Shown one piece after another: positions 16,388 through 23,519 of a stretch of 23,597 nucleotides of DNA (position 1 is its first letter; the number at the start of each line of letters is the position of its first letter). The DNA comes from a virus. The position numbers and the translations under genes are program-made. The notes beneath the pieces were generated by a model. The model did no database searches and was not told where the DNA came from. It saw only the letters and a list, made by a program, of their open reading frames with translations. The stretch lies in IMG/VR virus record IMGVR_UViG_3300010885_014830, positions 1-23,597 of that record; one strand, given 5' to 3'.

Positions 16388-17839
16388 TCAGGCGTTAGTA
16401 ATAGCTTTAGCAGCCCTTTCAGCCATATCAATAATATGCAAAGCTTCTGCCACAGTTGTGTTAGACTTTATCTGTGGATATTTCTTTTTCATATCAGCAT
16501 AGCTCATAGAAGTGAGTTTACTATAGTCTGTCATCTGTTCCAGTTCAGCCATATGCTTTTCGATTTTAGCAGCAAGCTCTAGTCGTTTTTGTTCTTGTGC
16601 TAACAATTGTTGGTCGCGACCATATCCACCAGCGCCCCAGTTAACTGTATTCGCAGTATTTGTTAACTTCTGTTCGCCGTATGAAGTTTTTGCAGGTCCA
16701 CTATTAATTAGGTTCGTTTGAGGTGCGATGGTTGACATCATCCCCATAAAAGCAGATAAAGGTTGAGTCAATGTCGCTAGAGTACCTCCAGCAGCTGCTT
16801 CGGCGAATAGATTTTTCATCTGTAATGCTTTAACAGGTTTTGCTGGATTAGCTGTTTTCTGAGGTTTAATAGCGTTTGCTGTAGGAGTTTTGCCTGGAAT
16901 AGGGAGCATTTTCATTACTCCTCCAGCCAAATTCATATTCGGTATCATTGTATTTAGATTGATTCCGGCACCTGAAGCTGCTCCACTAATCATTTTATTC
17001 GCTATAGCATTCACATTTATCATAGGAAATTTCGCAGCAATTCCAGCTGCTGAAGCTGCGAATGCGATAGGATTACTTGCTAAACCAGCAAGACCAGCAA
17101 CCTGACTCTGAAGATTAACAACATTCTTAAGAGCGTCCGCTCCAGGAATATCAGACAATAGATTTCCATTAACAGCTTTAAATAATAAAGCAGCTGGTCC
17201 TTTTACTTGAGCAGTTAAGTGAGCTTTAACACCAGCAATTTGTCCTGCTATATTATGTGCACCTGCTGCGGCTGCACCGACTCCTCCTGGAAGTCCTGGG
17301 ATTCCAGCTGTAACTGCTCCCATAGCACCTTTCATAGCTTCCATAGGACCATCCAATCCAGGAGGCACAAAACTTTTTGCTAATCCTGTTAGTGAAGATA
17401 AACCACCACCAAGAGCACCTGCAGCTGCACCAGCAGCACCTCCTAATGCGCCTCCCAAAGCTCCTGCAGCAGCTCCTCCTAATGCATTTGCTGCTCCGCC
17501 TAATGCTCCAGCAGCTCCAGCCAATCCGGCGGCTCCAGCTAATCCACTAGCGAAATCTGCAGCTTTTGATGCGGCATTAAGAGTCGCCAATCCTTTCATC
17601 ACATTTGGATCTATTTGAAATGTTGGAGGTTTAAATCCCATAGGATTTGCGAGCATAGCTGCAGCATTTGCTTTATTAATCATGTCTGGATGTTTCATAC
17701 TCAAGTCATCAATCATGTCTTGAATTTTATCAGCACCTTTGTACATGATTTGCTGACCATTAATTGTATACATTTGTCCTGGAACTGCGTCTGGAAAAGC
17801 AGTTGCTATTTTATAATCTTGCGATACTTGATCTACCAT
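16388..17839 (-). CDS. Gly/Ala-rich hydrophobic protein of unknown function (483 aa)
   Basis: The start is taken at 17839 (MVDQVSQDYKIA) because it forms a TAATG overlap with the PAAR gene and has AGGTGG upstream; a longer reading to 17887 would overlap PAAR by 49 bases. Residues about 1-85 are soluble-looking (PGQMYTINGQQIMYKGADKI). Residues about 90-160 are almost pure Gly/Ala/Leu (GLAGAAGLAGAAGALGGAAN and similar), and residues 160-330 stay hydrophobic and Gly/Ala-rich. Residues about 330-400 are Lys/Pro/Ala-rich and then mixed. Residues about 410-483 form a charged helical end (LAQEQKRLELAAKIEKHMAE, MSYADMKKKYPQIK). I recognise no family. Its place directly after the spike tip suggests a virion protein, perhaps tube-lumen or membrane-active. 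That role is inferred only. Confidence 0.85.
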   Translation of the reverse strand: MVDQVSQDYKIATAFPDAVPGQMYTINGQQIMYKGADKIQDMIDDLSMKHPDMINKANAAAMLANPMGFKPPTFQIDPNVMKGLATLNAASKAADFASGLAGAAGLAGAAGALGGAANALGGAAAGALGGALGGAAGAAAGALGGGLSSLTGLAKSFVPPGLDGPMEAMKGAMGAVTAGIPGLPGGVGAAAAGAHNIAGQIAGVKAHLTAQVKGPAALLFKAVNGNLLSDIPGADALKNVVNLQSQVAGLAGLASNPIAFAASAAGIAAKFPMINVNAIANKMISGAASGAGINLNTMIPNMNLAGGVMKMLPIPGKTPTANAIKPQKTANPAKPVKALQMKNLFAEAAAGGTLATLTQPLSAFMGMMSTIAPQTNLINSGPAKTSYGEQKLTNTANTVNWGAGGYGRDQQLLAQEQKRLELAAKIEKHMAELEQMTDYSKLTSMSYADMKKKYPQIKSNTTVAEALHIIDMAERAAKAITNA

Positions 17840-18129
17840 TAACCACCTGCGAATACGTTTGGAGAACCTGCAGCAACAGAAGTGCAACCAGAAATTCCGT
17901 CACCAATTCTACCGACACCTTTACCGTTTGCGAAAACAGTAGTAGAACCAGTTGTGATAGCTGCTGAATGGGACGGACAAGGAGCACCAGGAAGTAGATG
18001 TGAAGTGTTTACGTCACCTTGACGACTTACGCCTATGCCGTTTATAAACACGTCTGAAGATTTTCCTTGCCTAGTCATTCCCGAACAATGAGCAACGTCT
18101 GCGTCACCAAATCTAGTTACTGCTGGCAT
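17839..18129 (-). CDS. 5.4: PAAR-domain spike tip protein (96 aa)
   Basis: The whole protein is one PAAR domain, the metal-stapled cone that sharpens the tip of contractile-tail spikes (T4 gp5.4, 97 aa) and type VI secretion VgrG spikes. Family features are MPAVTRFGDADVAHCSGM, the PCPSHSAAITTGSTTVFANG block, and GKGVGRIGDGISGC. Likely zinc or iron ligands are H14 or C15, H44, C51 or H54, and C82. The gene overlaps both neighbours as TAATG and has a good ribosome site (AAGGGAAAAG). It follows the needle gene and precedes the Gly/Ala-rich gene, as expected for a hub-spike unit. No toxin or effector extension is fused to it. Confidence 0.93.
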   Translation of the reverse strand: MPAVTRFGDADVAHCSGMTRQGKSSDVFINGIGVSRQGDVNTSHLLPGAPCPSHSAAITTGSTTVFANGKGVGRIGDGISGCTSVAAGSPNVFAGG

Positions 18130-18326
18130 TATTTCTTTTCCCTTTTCATAAGCTCTTTTAGTTTATCATTCCATTCGGCAATTTCATCGTGTTCATCATG
18201 CGTATGAGGACCTTCAGAAATTTCTGGTAAAAACTGTATCACATGATCAAATGATTCAGGAATATCTTCGAATCGAGTATATTCTGTCAATATATTATTG
18301 TTTTTGATAACAAACTTATATGCCAT
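18129..18326 (-). CDS. Small acidic His-containing protein, unknown (65 aa)
   Basis: The frame is sandwiched between the needle gene (9-base gap) and the PAAR gene (TAATG overlap), so it is very probably real. It starts MAYKFVIKNNNILTEYTRFE, continues with a helical acidic segment (DIPESFDHVIQFLPEISEG), then a striking HTHDEHDEIAEWNDKLKEL and a basic KREKK end. The His/Asp/Glu cluster could bind metal, which would fit delivery of the metal ion to the adjacent PAAR protein, but that is speculation from position. The start codon has no clear ribosome site. I recognise no family. Confidence 0.7.
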   Translation of the reverse strand: MAYKFVIKNNNILTEYTRFEDIPESFDHVIQFLPEISEGPHTHDEHDEIAEWNDKLKELMKREKK

Positions 18327-18335
18327 GATAAATCA

Positions 18336-19001
18336 CTAATTCAGATAAATGTTAGAAGCTGTTGCAGTCATGTTACCCGAAACACCAATACCTAATTCAC
18401 CACCAGCACCAAGCCCCATATTATCAGCCGATACTATAGATACGTCACCACCAGAAACGATACCAGTTGAACCAGCAGTCATATTAGCCGAATCACCAGA
18501 AGTTGTTACATTTCGATTACCACCTACTGTTTCAACCATATTAGACCCTGTAATATGCTCACGTTCACCGCCAGTTCTATGTGAAGTTTTCCCATTCACC
18601 TGAACACGTTGGTCGCCTCCAGTTTCTTGGAGATTATTTCCAGCCGAAACAACACGAAAATCACCATGCGTGACGATTTCATAATCACCTTTAACTTCCT
18701 GTTTCATACTTCCGGTGACATGAATGAACACATCACCATCAACAGTAAGATTGAACTGACCAGTAATCTTCTGATCTTTTCCTGCTTCAAGAAATTCCTG
18801 ATCTTGTGCTACGACCTTACTGATACGAGCGCCGTCATCTTTGATTTCAATGTAAGTCCCGCTCGCATGATAAATATGAATACGTCTATCATTTGGAGAA
18901 TTGTCTATCTCAATCTTATGACCAGCTTCAGTAGTTGTGACATGATTCCCAAGATATTTGGAACTACTACCACCTGGTTTTTGCTCTTGATATTTTGCCA
19001 T
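18336..19001 (-). CDS. gp5-type spike needle, triple beta-helix (221 aa)
   Basis: This looks like the C-terminal part of T4 gp5 made as a separate protein. Residues about 20-60 (TTTEAGHKIEIDNSPNDRRI, HIYHASGTYIEIKDDGARI) are the VgrG/gp5 linker type that leads into the needle. From about residue 75 onward there are repeating V-x-G-x-rich strands (ITGQFNLTVDGDVFIHVTGS, MKQEVKGDYEIVTHGDF, VETVGGNRNVTTSG, MTAGSTGIVSGGDVSIVSA), as in trimeric beta-helix needles that pierce the outer membrane. A good ribosome site (AAGGA) precedes the ATG, 10 bases after the stop of the Ig-like gene. It should join the OB-fold protein below and carry the PAAR tip above, though the three are separate chains here. 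No lysozyme domain is fused. Confidence 0.85.
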   Translation of the reverse strand: MAKYQEQKPGGSSSKYLGNHVTTTEAGHKIEIDNSPNDRRIHIYHASGTYIEIKDDGARISKVVAQDQEFLEAGKDQKITGQFNLTVDGDVFIHVTGSMKQEVKGDYEIVTHGDFRVVSAGNNLQETGGDQRVQVNGKTSHRTGGEREHITGSNMVETVGGNRNVTTSGDSANMTAGSTGIVSGGDVSIVSADNMGLGAGGELGIGVSGNMTATASNIYLN

Positions 19002-19011
19002 TATTTAATCC

Positions 19012-19815
19012 TTATCCAAATGGACTACCAACGTCCGTAGCTGCATTTCCAGTTCCGCCTGGATTGCTTTGAATCAATGCTTTTGTTTCATCAGGTGCTG
19101 CTCTCATTTCTGGAGTTGAGCTAGCAGCTTCAATTTCAGCAGAAGTTATACCAGCGAGAGCGTCTTTAGCTTGTCCAGCATCTGGCACTTCGATATCTGG
19201 GGCAGAAGCACCACTATCAGTAGATTTCATCGGATGTTTCTTAGGAGGAATAGGAGCAGTAGTAGCTTTCGCTCGTTTTTCTTTATCTATGATTCTAGCG
19301 TCCGAACCTCGTTCCTGATCTGAACGACCAGCGAGAGAAGTAGAACTATCATCATCAAGAGAAGGATGAACTGCAGGATTTCCACCCACACCATTTTGCC
19401 CACCAAACATTTTACCTACACTATCCATAAGTCCTGCGACTAATGCTACTTTTTGCAGAATAGTGAGATTTTTTTGCTGTTCTAGTATTTGATAAGGAAC
19501 AGGTTCTATAATAAGTTCGCCATTCGTAGTATCTTTCGCGAGCGTAGCGCGAGTATTAACGTCTACGACTCTAGCTTCTACGTTATATGTTCCTTCGAAT
19601 AATGGACTATCAAAATGAAGTTTCCACACATTAGGAGTAACTTTTTCATCAACACCTAGTTTACCATCAAACAATTTGTATACAACGTAATTGATTTCTA
19701 CTTCGATAGTTTCGCGAGGAATTCCTTTAGCATCTATTCGAGTGTAATCAACTGTTCCCGTAAGAATAGGCATAGTGTTCGAAGTTCTTAAAGGTTTTAC
19801 GGTGATACTCGCCAT
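19012..19815 (-). CDS. Ig-like protein with disordered tail, in the place of the gp5 lysozyme (267 aa)
   Basis: Residues about 1-110 form one Ig-like beta sandwich (PILTGTVDYTRIDAKGIPRE, IEVEINYVVYKLFDGKLGVD, NVWKLHFDSPLFEGTYNVEA, RVVDVNTRATLA). Residues about 115-145 are a short helical or hydrophobic stretch (KNLTILQKVALVAGLMDSVGKMF). The last ~120 residues are low-complexity and charged or Ala/Asp-rich (DDDSSTSLAGRSDQERGSDA, VPDAGQAKDALAGITSAEI). No lysozyme catalytic pattern is visible. The gene sits between the OB-fold and needle genes, exactly where the lysozyme domain lies in T4 gp5. It has a strong ribosome site (GGAGGTGC) and a TAATG overlap. It may be a spike collar or replacement hub part; this is inferred from position. 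Confidence 0.8.
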   Translation of the reverse strand: MASITVKPLRTSNTMPILTGTVDYTRIDAKGIPRETIEVEINYVVYKLFDGKLGVDEKVTPNVWKLHFDSPLFEGTYNVEARVVDVNTRATLAKDTTNGELIIEPVPYQILEQQKNLTILQKVALVAGLMDSVGKMFGGQNGVGGNPAVHPSLDDDSSTSLAGRSDQERGSDARIIDKEKRAKATTAPIPPKKHPMKSTDSGASAPDIEVPDAGQAKDALAGITSAEIEAASSTPEMRAAPDETKALIQSNPGGTGNAATDVGSPFG

Positions 19816-20204
19816 TACTTAGCACCTCCAGAACCTGGAGCTCCTTGACCTGCTCCACCTTTCTGTTGAATATGAGGCATTGTAGCAAGCACAACAGGAA
19901 CCTGACCAGCAGCACCGTCCATGAAAAATCCTAGAACCTTAGTTCCTTCTGCAATTCCTGTTGGACTTTGACCTACTCCACTGATAGAAGCAGAAGTTGT
20001 AGGAGTACAAACATAACACCACGGAAGGTCTTTAGTAGGAAGAACTCCCTTATCTTGTGAATGATGTACGTCGATACGGACTTTGATTCGTCCGAGCTTT
20101 AGATTATCTTTTTGCCCTGAAAACTGACCAGAACCGCGATCTTCAACAGTGCCCATCCACCATTTCATGCCGTCCTGGCCCATTACTGTGCCTTCTTCAG
20201 CCAT
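19815..20204 (-). CDS. 5: gp5-type hub OB-fold protein, stand-alone (129 aa)
   Basis: The protein matches the N-terminal OB-fold of T4 gp5, which sits on the gp27 ring. Family signatures are MKWWMGTVEDRGSGQFSGQK, LKLGRIKVRIDVHHSQDKGV, DLPWCYVCTPTTSASISGVG and the EGTKVLGFFMDGAAGQVPVV end. It stops at 129 residues with a Gly/Ala/Pro tail, so it lacks both the lysozyme domain and the needle that follow in T4 gp5 (575 aa). These parts are partly replaced by the next two separate genes. Its start is within TAATG of the gp27-like gene, with GGGAG upstream. The call as a gp5-like hub piece is firm; whether it is called gp5 is a naming matter. Confidence 0.93.
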   Translation of the reverse strand: MAEEGTVMGQDGMKWWMGTVEDRGSGQFSGQKDNLKLGRIKVRIDVHHSQDKGVLPTKDLPWCYVCTPTTSASISGVGQSPTGIAEGTKVLGFFMDGAAGQVPVVLATMPHIQQKGGAGQGAPGSGGAK

Positions 20205-21454
20205 TATGCAACTCCCGAATTACCAGATGAAGATTTGTTTTTAGAATCAGATTTGCATTCTAAAATACAATTATATTTCATATCGTTTTCTTCTTTATAT
20301 ATAATATGTTTTATAGAAGTAACCAAGAACGAACCGGAACGCTGGTCCAGTTCCATATTTTCTTGGTTGCCTGGAATATTGATTTTCACTTTAATTCCTG
20401 GTTTATATGCAGTGTTTCCAGGAACACGAATATTTATGACCAGATTATCTAGCTGAACAGCAGCAGACGACTGAGCTGCATGTTCAGGAAGCGAACGTTT
20501 ATGCTCAGCAATTTCAGGGTCGCGCGAGTCGCGAAATTTACTTTTCACTTGACCTGGAGCTACGATTAGATTATATCTTTCACCACGACCACTGGTTTGC
20601 TTTTGAGTTAGTTGCGTAGAACCTGTATGAGTAGTATCACCTGCTCCGTCACGTTTACCTTTTTCCGACGAGTCGACTTTTCCTGTCGTGGGGTCGTAGA
20701 AATACCAGTGATCTGAATCTGCGCCATTATAGCTAGAATCTAAGCTATTGAAATCGCCTTTCTGGTCGAACGAAATGATTTTGAAATTAGGATCACCACC
20801 AGCAGCACCGATGTTCTGAGCAGCATATGAAAATGTGTACTCGTCACCACCAGAAAGCATTTTATCTACTGTGCGAAAATGATATCCGTCGCGGTCTTGA
20901 TAGAAAAGATAGTTAGACGCTTTTGCTTCAGCTGATTTGCCTTCTTTAGCAGCCCAACGAATAGCAGTGATTGGAGACTTACCAGTTCCATGATAGCTCT
21001 GCTTATCTTCAGTTTCTTCGTTAGTTGCTAGATCTTTTTTCAGAGTCTTAGTTTCTTTGGTGTATTCTTCGTGCCAATCTTTGACCATATCGGACACTTT
21101 TTTGCCCTTATATGCTTTGACAATTTCTTTTTGATTCTGTTCGAGAAACTCTTGAGGTACGCAGTTGATATTAAACATGTCCTGATTACTTTTCACGCGC
21201 ATGCGATTACCCTGCATTGCAGTTACGAAATTCATCTTGATCGTGCTTTTACGATCACCAAACATAATAGATACGTCTTCGCCGCCTTTAAGATTAGCTC
21301 TTTGATTGAATCCGCTAGAATCGTTAACAGTTAAATTACATGATGCGCAAGGTGCGTATATGCTTTCAAAATACTCCAGCATATTGATTAGCTGTTTGAT
21401 TTCTTCGCCGTTAACAGATACCTGATTTAAATTGCCGCCGCCTACATCACTCAT
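20204..21454 (-). CDS. 27: Baseplate hub protein gp27-like (416 aa)
   Basis: In position and fold-type this is the gp27 hub, which forms the trimeric ring that connects the tail tube to the gp5 spike. The N-terminus (VSVNGEEIKQLINMLEYFES, IYAPCASCNLTVNDSSGF) and the repeated beta strands (KSTIKMNFVTAM, RMRVKSNQDMFNINCVPQEF) are typical of hub domain I. Residues about 150-200 contain SPITAIRWAAKEG and SNYLFYQDRDGYHFRTVDKM, a hub signature. The C-terminal IRVPGNTAYKPGIKVKINIP and SGSFLVTSIKHIIYKEENDM segment is also characteristic. T4 gp27 is 391 aa, so the size fits. It overlaps gp53 by ATGA and the OB-fold gene by TAATG. Confidence 0.87.
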   Translation of the reverse strand: MSDVGGGNLNQVSVNGEEIKQLINMLEYFESIYAPCASCNLTVNDSSGFNQRANLKGGEDVSIMFGDRKSTIKMNFVTAMQGNRMRVKSNQDMFNINCVPQEFLEQNQKEIVKAYKGKKVSDMVKDWHEEYTKETKTLKKDLATNEETEDKQSYHGTGKSPITAIRWAAKEGKSAEAKASNYLFYQDRDGYHFRTVDKMLSGGDEYTFSYAAQNIGAAGGDPNFKIISFDQKGDFNSLDSSYNGADSDHWYFYDPTTGKVDSSEKGKRDGAGDTTHTGSTQLTQKQTSGRGERYNLIVAPGQVKSKFRDSRDPEIAEHKRSLPEHAAQSSAAVQLDNLVINIRVPGNTAYKPGIKVKINIPGNQENMELDQRSGSFLVTSIKHIIYKEENDMKYNCILECKSDSKNKSSSGNSGVA

Positions 21455-22041
21455 CTTACATATGTACCTTCATCAAAAATATATGGATGCTGCTCTTTAA
21501 TAAGAAGCGTAAAGTTAAGGTCTAATAGAAATATGTTTTTGTTATCGTCGTTTATTTTACTTTCATGTTCAAATATAGTAACTGCTTTGCGCTCTGACGC
21601 GATCAGTGAAGTGTATGTTGTATAATCAACCGTAATAGTTTTTTCTTGAATGATGCGCTGAATACCAGATTCAGTTAAGAGCTGATAAGGCGTGATGATT
21701 TGCTCATAATGGTGATTTGTTCTCATAGCGTATTCTACGCTGCCATATTTCTGTTTGATATATGAATTGAACTGCTCGTATGTACGAGGCCACTGGAAAT
21801 AAGGATCATGAATTTCATTAGCAATTAACACAAGCCAATCTAGGGTCTGGTCACTATAGTATTGATAAGCCACAGTATCTGGACGATCACCATCTTGCAA
21901 AATATAATTATCGAAATGAACTTTCGCGTTCGATATGAAACTGGTCAAAGCAAATCGTCTAGTGATATCAGTAACACTAACAGATTTGGTTTCTTTTGGA
22001 ATACGATACTTGATCGTAGGAAACGGTCTAAAATAAAACAT
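21451..22041 (-). CDS. 53: Baseplate wedge protein gp53 (196 aa)
   Basis: This is a gp53 family wedge protein that holds wedges around the hub and carries a LysM-like fold in T4. Visible signatures are DGDRPDTVAYQYYSDQTLDW, LVLIANEIHDPYFQWPRTYE and QFNSYIKQKYGSVEYAMRT. The length matches T4 gp53 (196 aa). The DRPDTVAYQYY stretch corresponds to the peptidoglycan-binding-like LysM part. The start directly follows the stop of the upstream gene (TAA then ATG), and AAAGGT provides a ribosome site. Its end overlaps the gp27 start by four bases (ATGA). The identification is firm. Confidence 0.95.
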   Translation of the reverse strand: MFYFRPFPTIKYRIPKETKSVSVTDITRRFALTSFISNAKVHFDNYILQDGDRPDTVAYQYYSDQTLDWLVLIANEIHDPYFQWPRTYEQFNSYIKQKYGSVEYAMRTNHHYEQIITPYQLLTESGIQRIIQEKTITVDYTTYTSLIASERKAVTIFEHESKINDDNKNIFLLDLNFTLLIKEQHPYIFDEGTYVR

Positions 22042-23028
22042 TTAGTTGAACCTTTGACCTGTTATGGGATCTTTGTAATCCAATGAATTCTTTGTGATAA
22101 TTTCGGTTTCTCTAAACGATAATGTTAACTCAATTTCGACAGGTGCAGGAATTCCACCGCCATTTGCGTCGCGAACATATCCAGCATAACCCTGGGAATG
22201 ATAATTCACTTTGATATCTGTACATACAGATGGGCGCAAATCGAATAGATACTCTGGATGATTAAACTTGATTTCAAAATACTCTGGATACTTGAAAAAC
22301 AAACCTCCACCAACAAACTCTGGATGAGTATAGAATCTCATCATTTTAATAATATCGCGTATAGTATCCGACTCTTGGCGATTCTTAGGTGATAGTTTCC
22401 AGCTAAAACTATGATCACGAAAATCAACGCCTGTAAACAATAGTATTTTGTTAGGGTTTAGTGCAACACCACCAGCAGTTTTGAGCACAGCTGCAGCAAC
22501 GTCTTCTCCACCTGCCGCCTTCATTCCTGCTTGAACTTTTGCATTCTGTCCGGCTATTCCTAATGCAATTCCTGCCATAGCAGCACCAGTCGCAGCTCCC
22601 CCACCCATTTCTTGATTACCGTACATTGCTCTATCGAATGGTTTTATTATAGAACCAGCAGCAGCACCTAAATCTTTTTTAGAATACTCAGGATTGTAGT
22701 CGGTAGAAAGATTAGAAGGCAAGGGTAAGAAAACTGAACCACCTGCAACGTTGAAATTACTTCCTATATTTACTCCAAACCCACTAAGAATTCCTGCTGC
22801 TAGTCCGTTTGTTTGCTTAGCAGTAAACGAAACCCAATGGTCTAGGTTGACTAGATCGTCTGGAAATGTTAATCTTGCGCCAGAAAACTGATCAGTACCA
22901 ATTCCCCCGTTAGCGAGTGAAGCTAGAGTAATACCCGCGCCAGCAAGCGCAGCAACAGCACCGACAGCTCCAACAGTTCCTATTGCAGTTCTTCTGGCAA
23001 CTAGTCTGGCTAAACTTGATAAGGCCAT
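22042..23028 (-). CDS. Baseplate-tail tube initiator, gp48/gp54 family (328 aa)
   Basis: The C-terminal half carries the gp48/gp54 family pattern: VDFRDHSFSWKLSPKNRQES, IRDIIKMMRFYTHPEF, FFKYPEYFEIKFNHPEYLF, VKVNYHSQGY-like IKVNYHSQGYAGYVRD and IELTLSFRETEIITK. In T4 these two related proteins sit on the hub and start the tail tube. The length resembles gp54 (320 aa) more than gp48 (364 aa), but I cannot choose. The N-terminal ~190 residues are Gly/Ala-rich and hydrophobic (IGTVGAVGAVAALAGAGITL, ATGAAMAGIALGIAG). It is the first gene of the leftward operon, with AAAGGA as ribosome site and an exact TATAAATA just upstream. Confidence 0.9.
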   Translation of the reverse strand: MALSSLARLVARRTAIGTVGAVGAVAALAGAGITLASLANGGIGTDQFSGARLTFPDDLVNLDHWVSFTAKQTNGLAAGILSGFGVNIGSNFNVAGGSVFLPLPSNLSTDYNPEYSKKDLGAAAGSIIKPFDRAMYGNQEMGGGAATGAAMAGIALGIAGQNAKVQAGMKAAGGEDVAAAVLKTAGGVALNPNKILLFTGVDFRDHSFSWKLSPKNRQESDTIRDIIKMMRFYTHPEFVGGGLFFKYPEYFEIKFNHPEYLFDLRPSVCTDIKVNYHSQGYAGYVRDANGGGIPAPVEIELTLSFRETEIITKNSLDYKDPITGQRFN

Positions 23029-23048
23029 GCAGTATCCTTTCTTTTTTA

Positions 23049-23056
23049 TATTTATA
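23049..23056 (-). promoter_or_regulatory. T4-type late promoter (TATAAATA) for the hub operon
   Basis: The minus strand is an exact TATAAATA in the 38-bp spacer between the leftward operon and gp4. It lies 20 bases before the ATG at 23028, leaving a short leader with AAAGGAT (23034-23040). It probably drives the leftward cluster down to at least the Gly/Ala-rich gene. The divergent plus-strand gene gp4 has no equally clear promoter of its own here. Confidence 0.85.
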
Positions 23057-23066
23057 TCGTATACAT

Positions 23067-23519
23067 ATGAGTATGGCTACTTACAAAGGCAGATTCGTCC
23101 CCAAAAATCCCGCAAAATACAAAGGCGATCCTACGAAAATCGTTTATCGATCGTCGTGGGAGCTTCGCTTTATGAAATATCTCGATGAGAACTCAAACAT
23201 TATCCAATGGGCATCGGAAGAACTAGCTATCCCATATAAGTCCCCGCTAGACGGACGATGGCATCGCTATTTCCCAGATTTCCTCGTGCGCATGCGCGAT
23301 CGCGAGGGAAACATAACTGTCAAGATGATTGAGATTAAACCTCGCTCGCAGTCGGTCCCACCTACTCCTAAGAATAAAGGTTCTAAACCAACCAAGAGAT
23401 ATCTACAGGAAGTAGCAACTTTCGGAATAAATAGTGCTAAGTGGCACGCAGCTAAAGACTATTGCGAAGACCGTAAATGGCAATTTGTTGTGCTTACAGA
23501 AAAGGAATTAGGGCTTTAA
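23067..23519 (+). CDS. 4: Head completion protein gp4, PD-(D/E)XK-like (150 aa)
   Basis: The sequence matches T4 gp4 (formerly gp50/65), a protein needed to finish filled heads before tails join. Signatures are YKGRFVPKNPAKYKGDPTKI, VYRSSWELRFMKYLD, HRYFPDFLVRM and VKMIEIKPRSQSVPP. E32, D71 (in PD) and E89-I-K91 form an intact PD-(D/E)XK nuclease-like set, with local resemblance to TnsA-type nucleases. The start is taken at ATG 23067 (MSMATYKG); MATYKG at 23073 is an alternative. The upstream reading to 22983 lies over the opposite-strand gene and is hydrophobic junk. No good ribosome site is visible. It is divergent from the baseplate operon and coupled by TAATG to the next gene. Confidence 0.93.
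   Translation: MSMATYKGRFVPKNPAKYKGDPTKIVYRSSWELRFMKYLDENSNIIQWASEELAIPYKSPLDGRWHRYFPDFLVRMRDREGNITVKMIEIKPRSQSVPPTPKNKGSKPTKRYLQEVATFGINSAKWHAAKDYCEDRKWQFVVLTEKELGL

Noticed and set aside
16377-16502. 41-aa hydrophobic plus-strand peptide (MKCNQALVIALAALSAISII...) directly after the sigma70 element
   Set aside because: Its ATG touches the -10 box and lies upstream of the expected transcript start, with no ribosome site; the hydrophobic look comes from antisense of an Ala-rich helix.
17840-17887. Longer start for the Gly/Ala-rich gene at 17887, giving a 499-aa protein
   Set aside because: The 16 extra residues are Cys/Arg-rich and overlap the PAAR gene; the ATG at 17839 has a TAATG junction and a ribosome site.
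22983-23066. Longer start for gp4 at 22983
   Set aside because: The added 28 residues lie over the opposite-strand gene start and the spacer, and gp4 homology begins at MATYKG.
23282-23307. Inverted repeat around GCGCATGCGC resembling a terminator or operator
   Set aside because: It is inside gp4 at conserved codons, with no T-run after it; a coding coincidence is enough.
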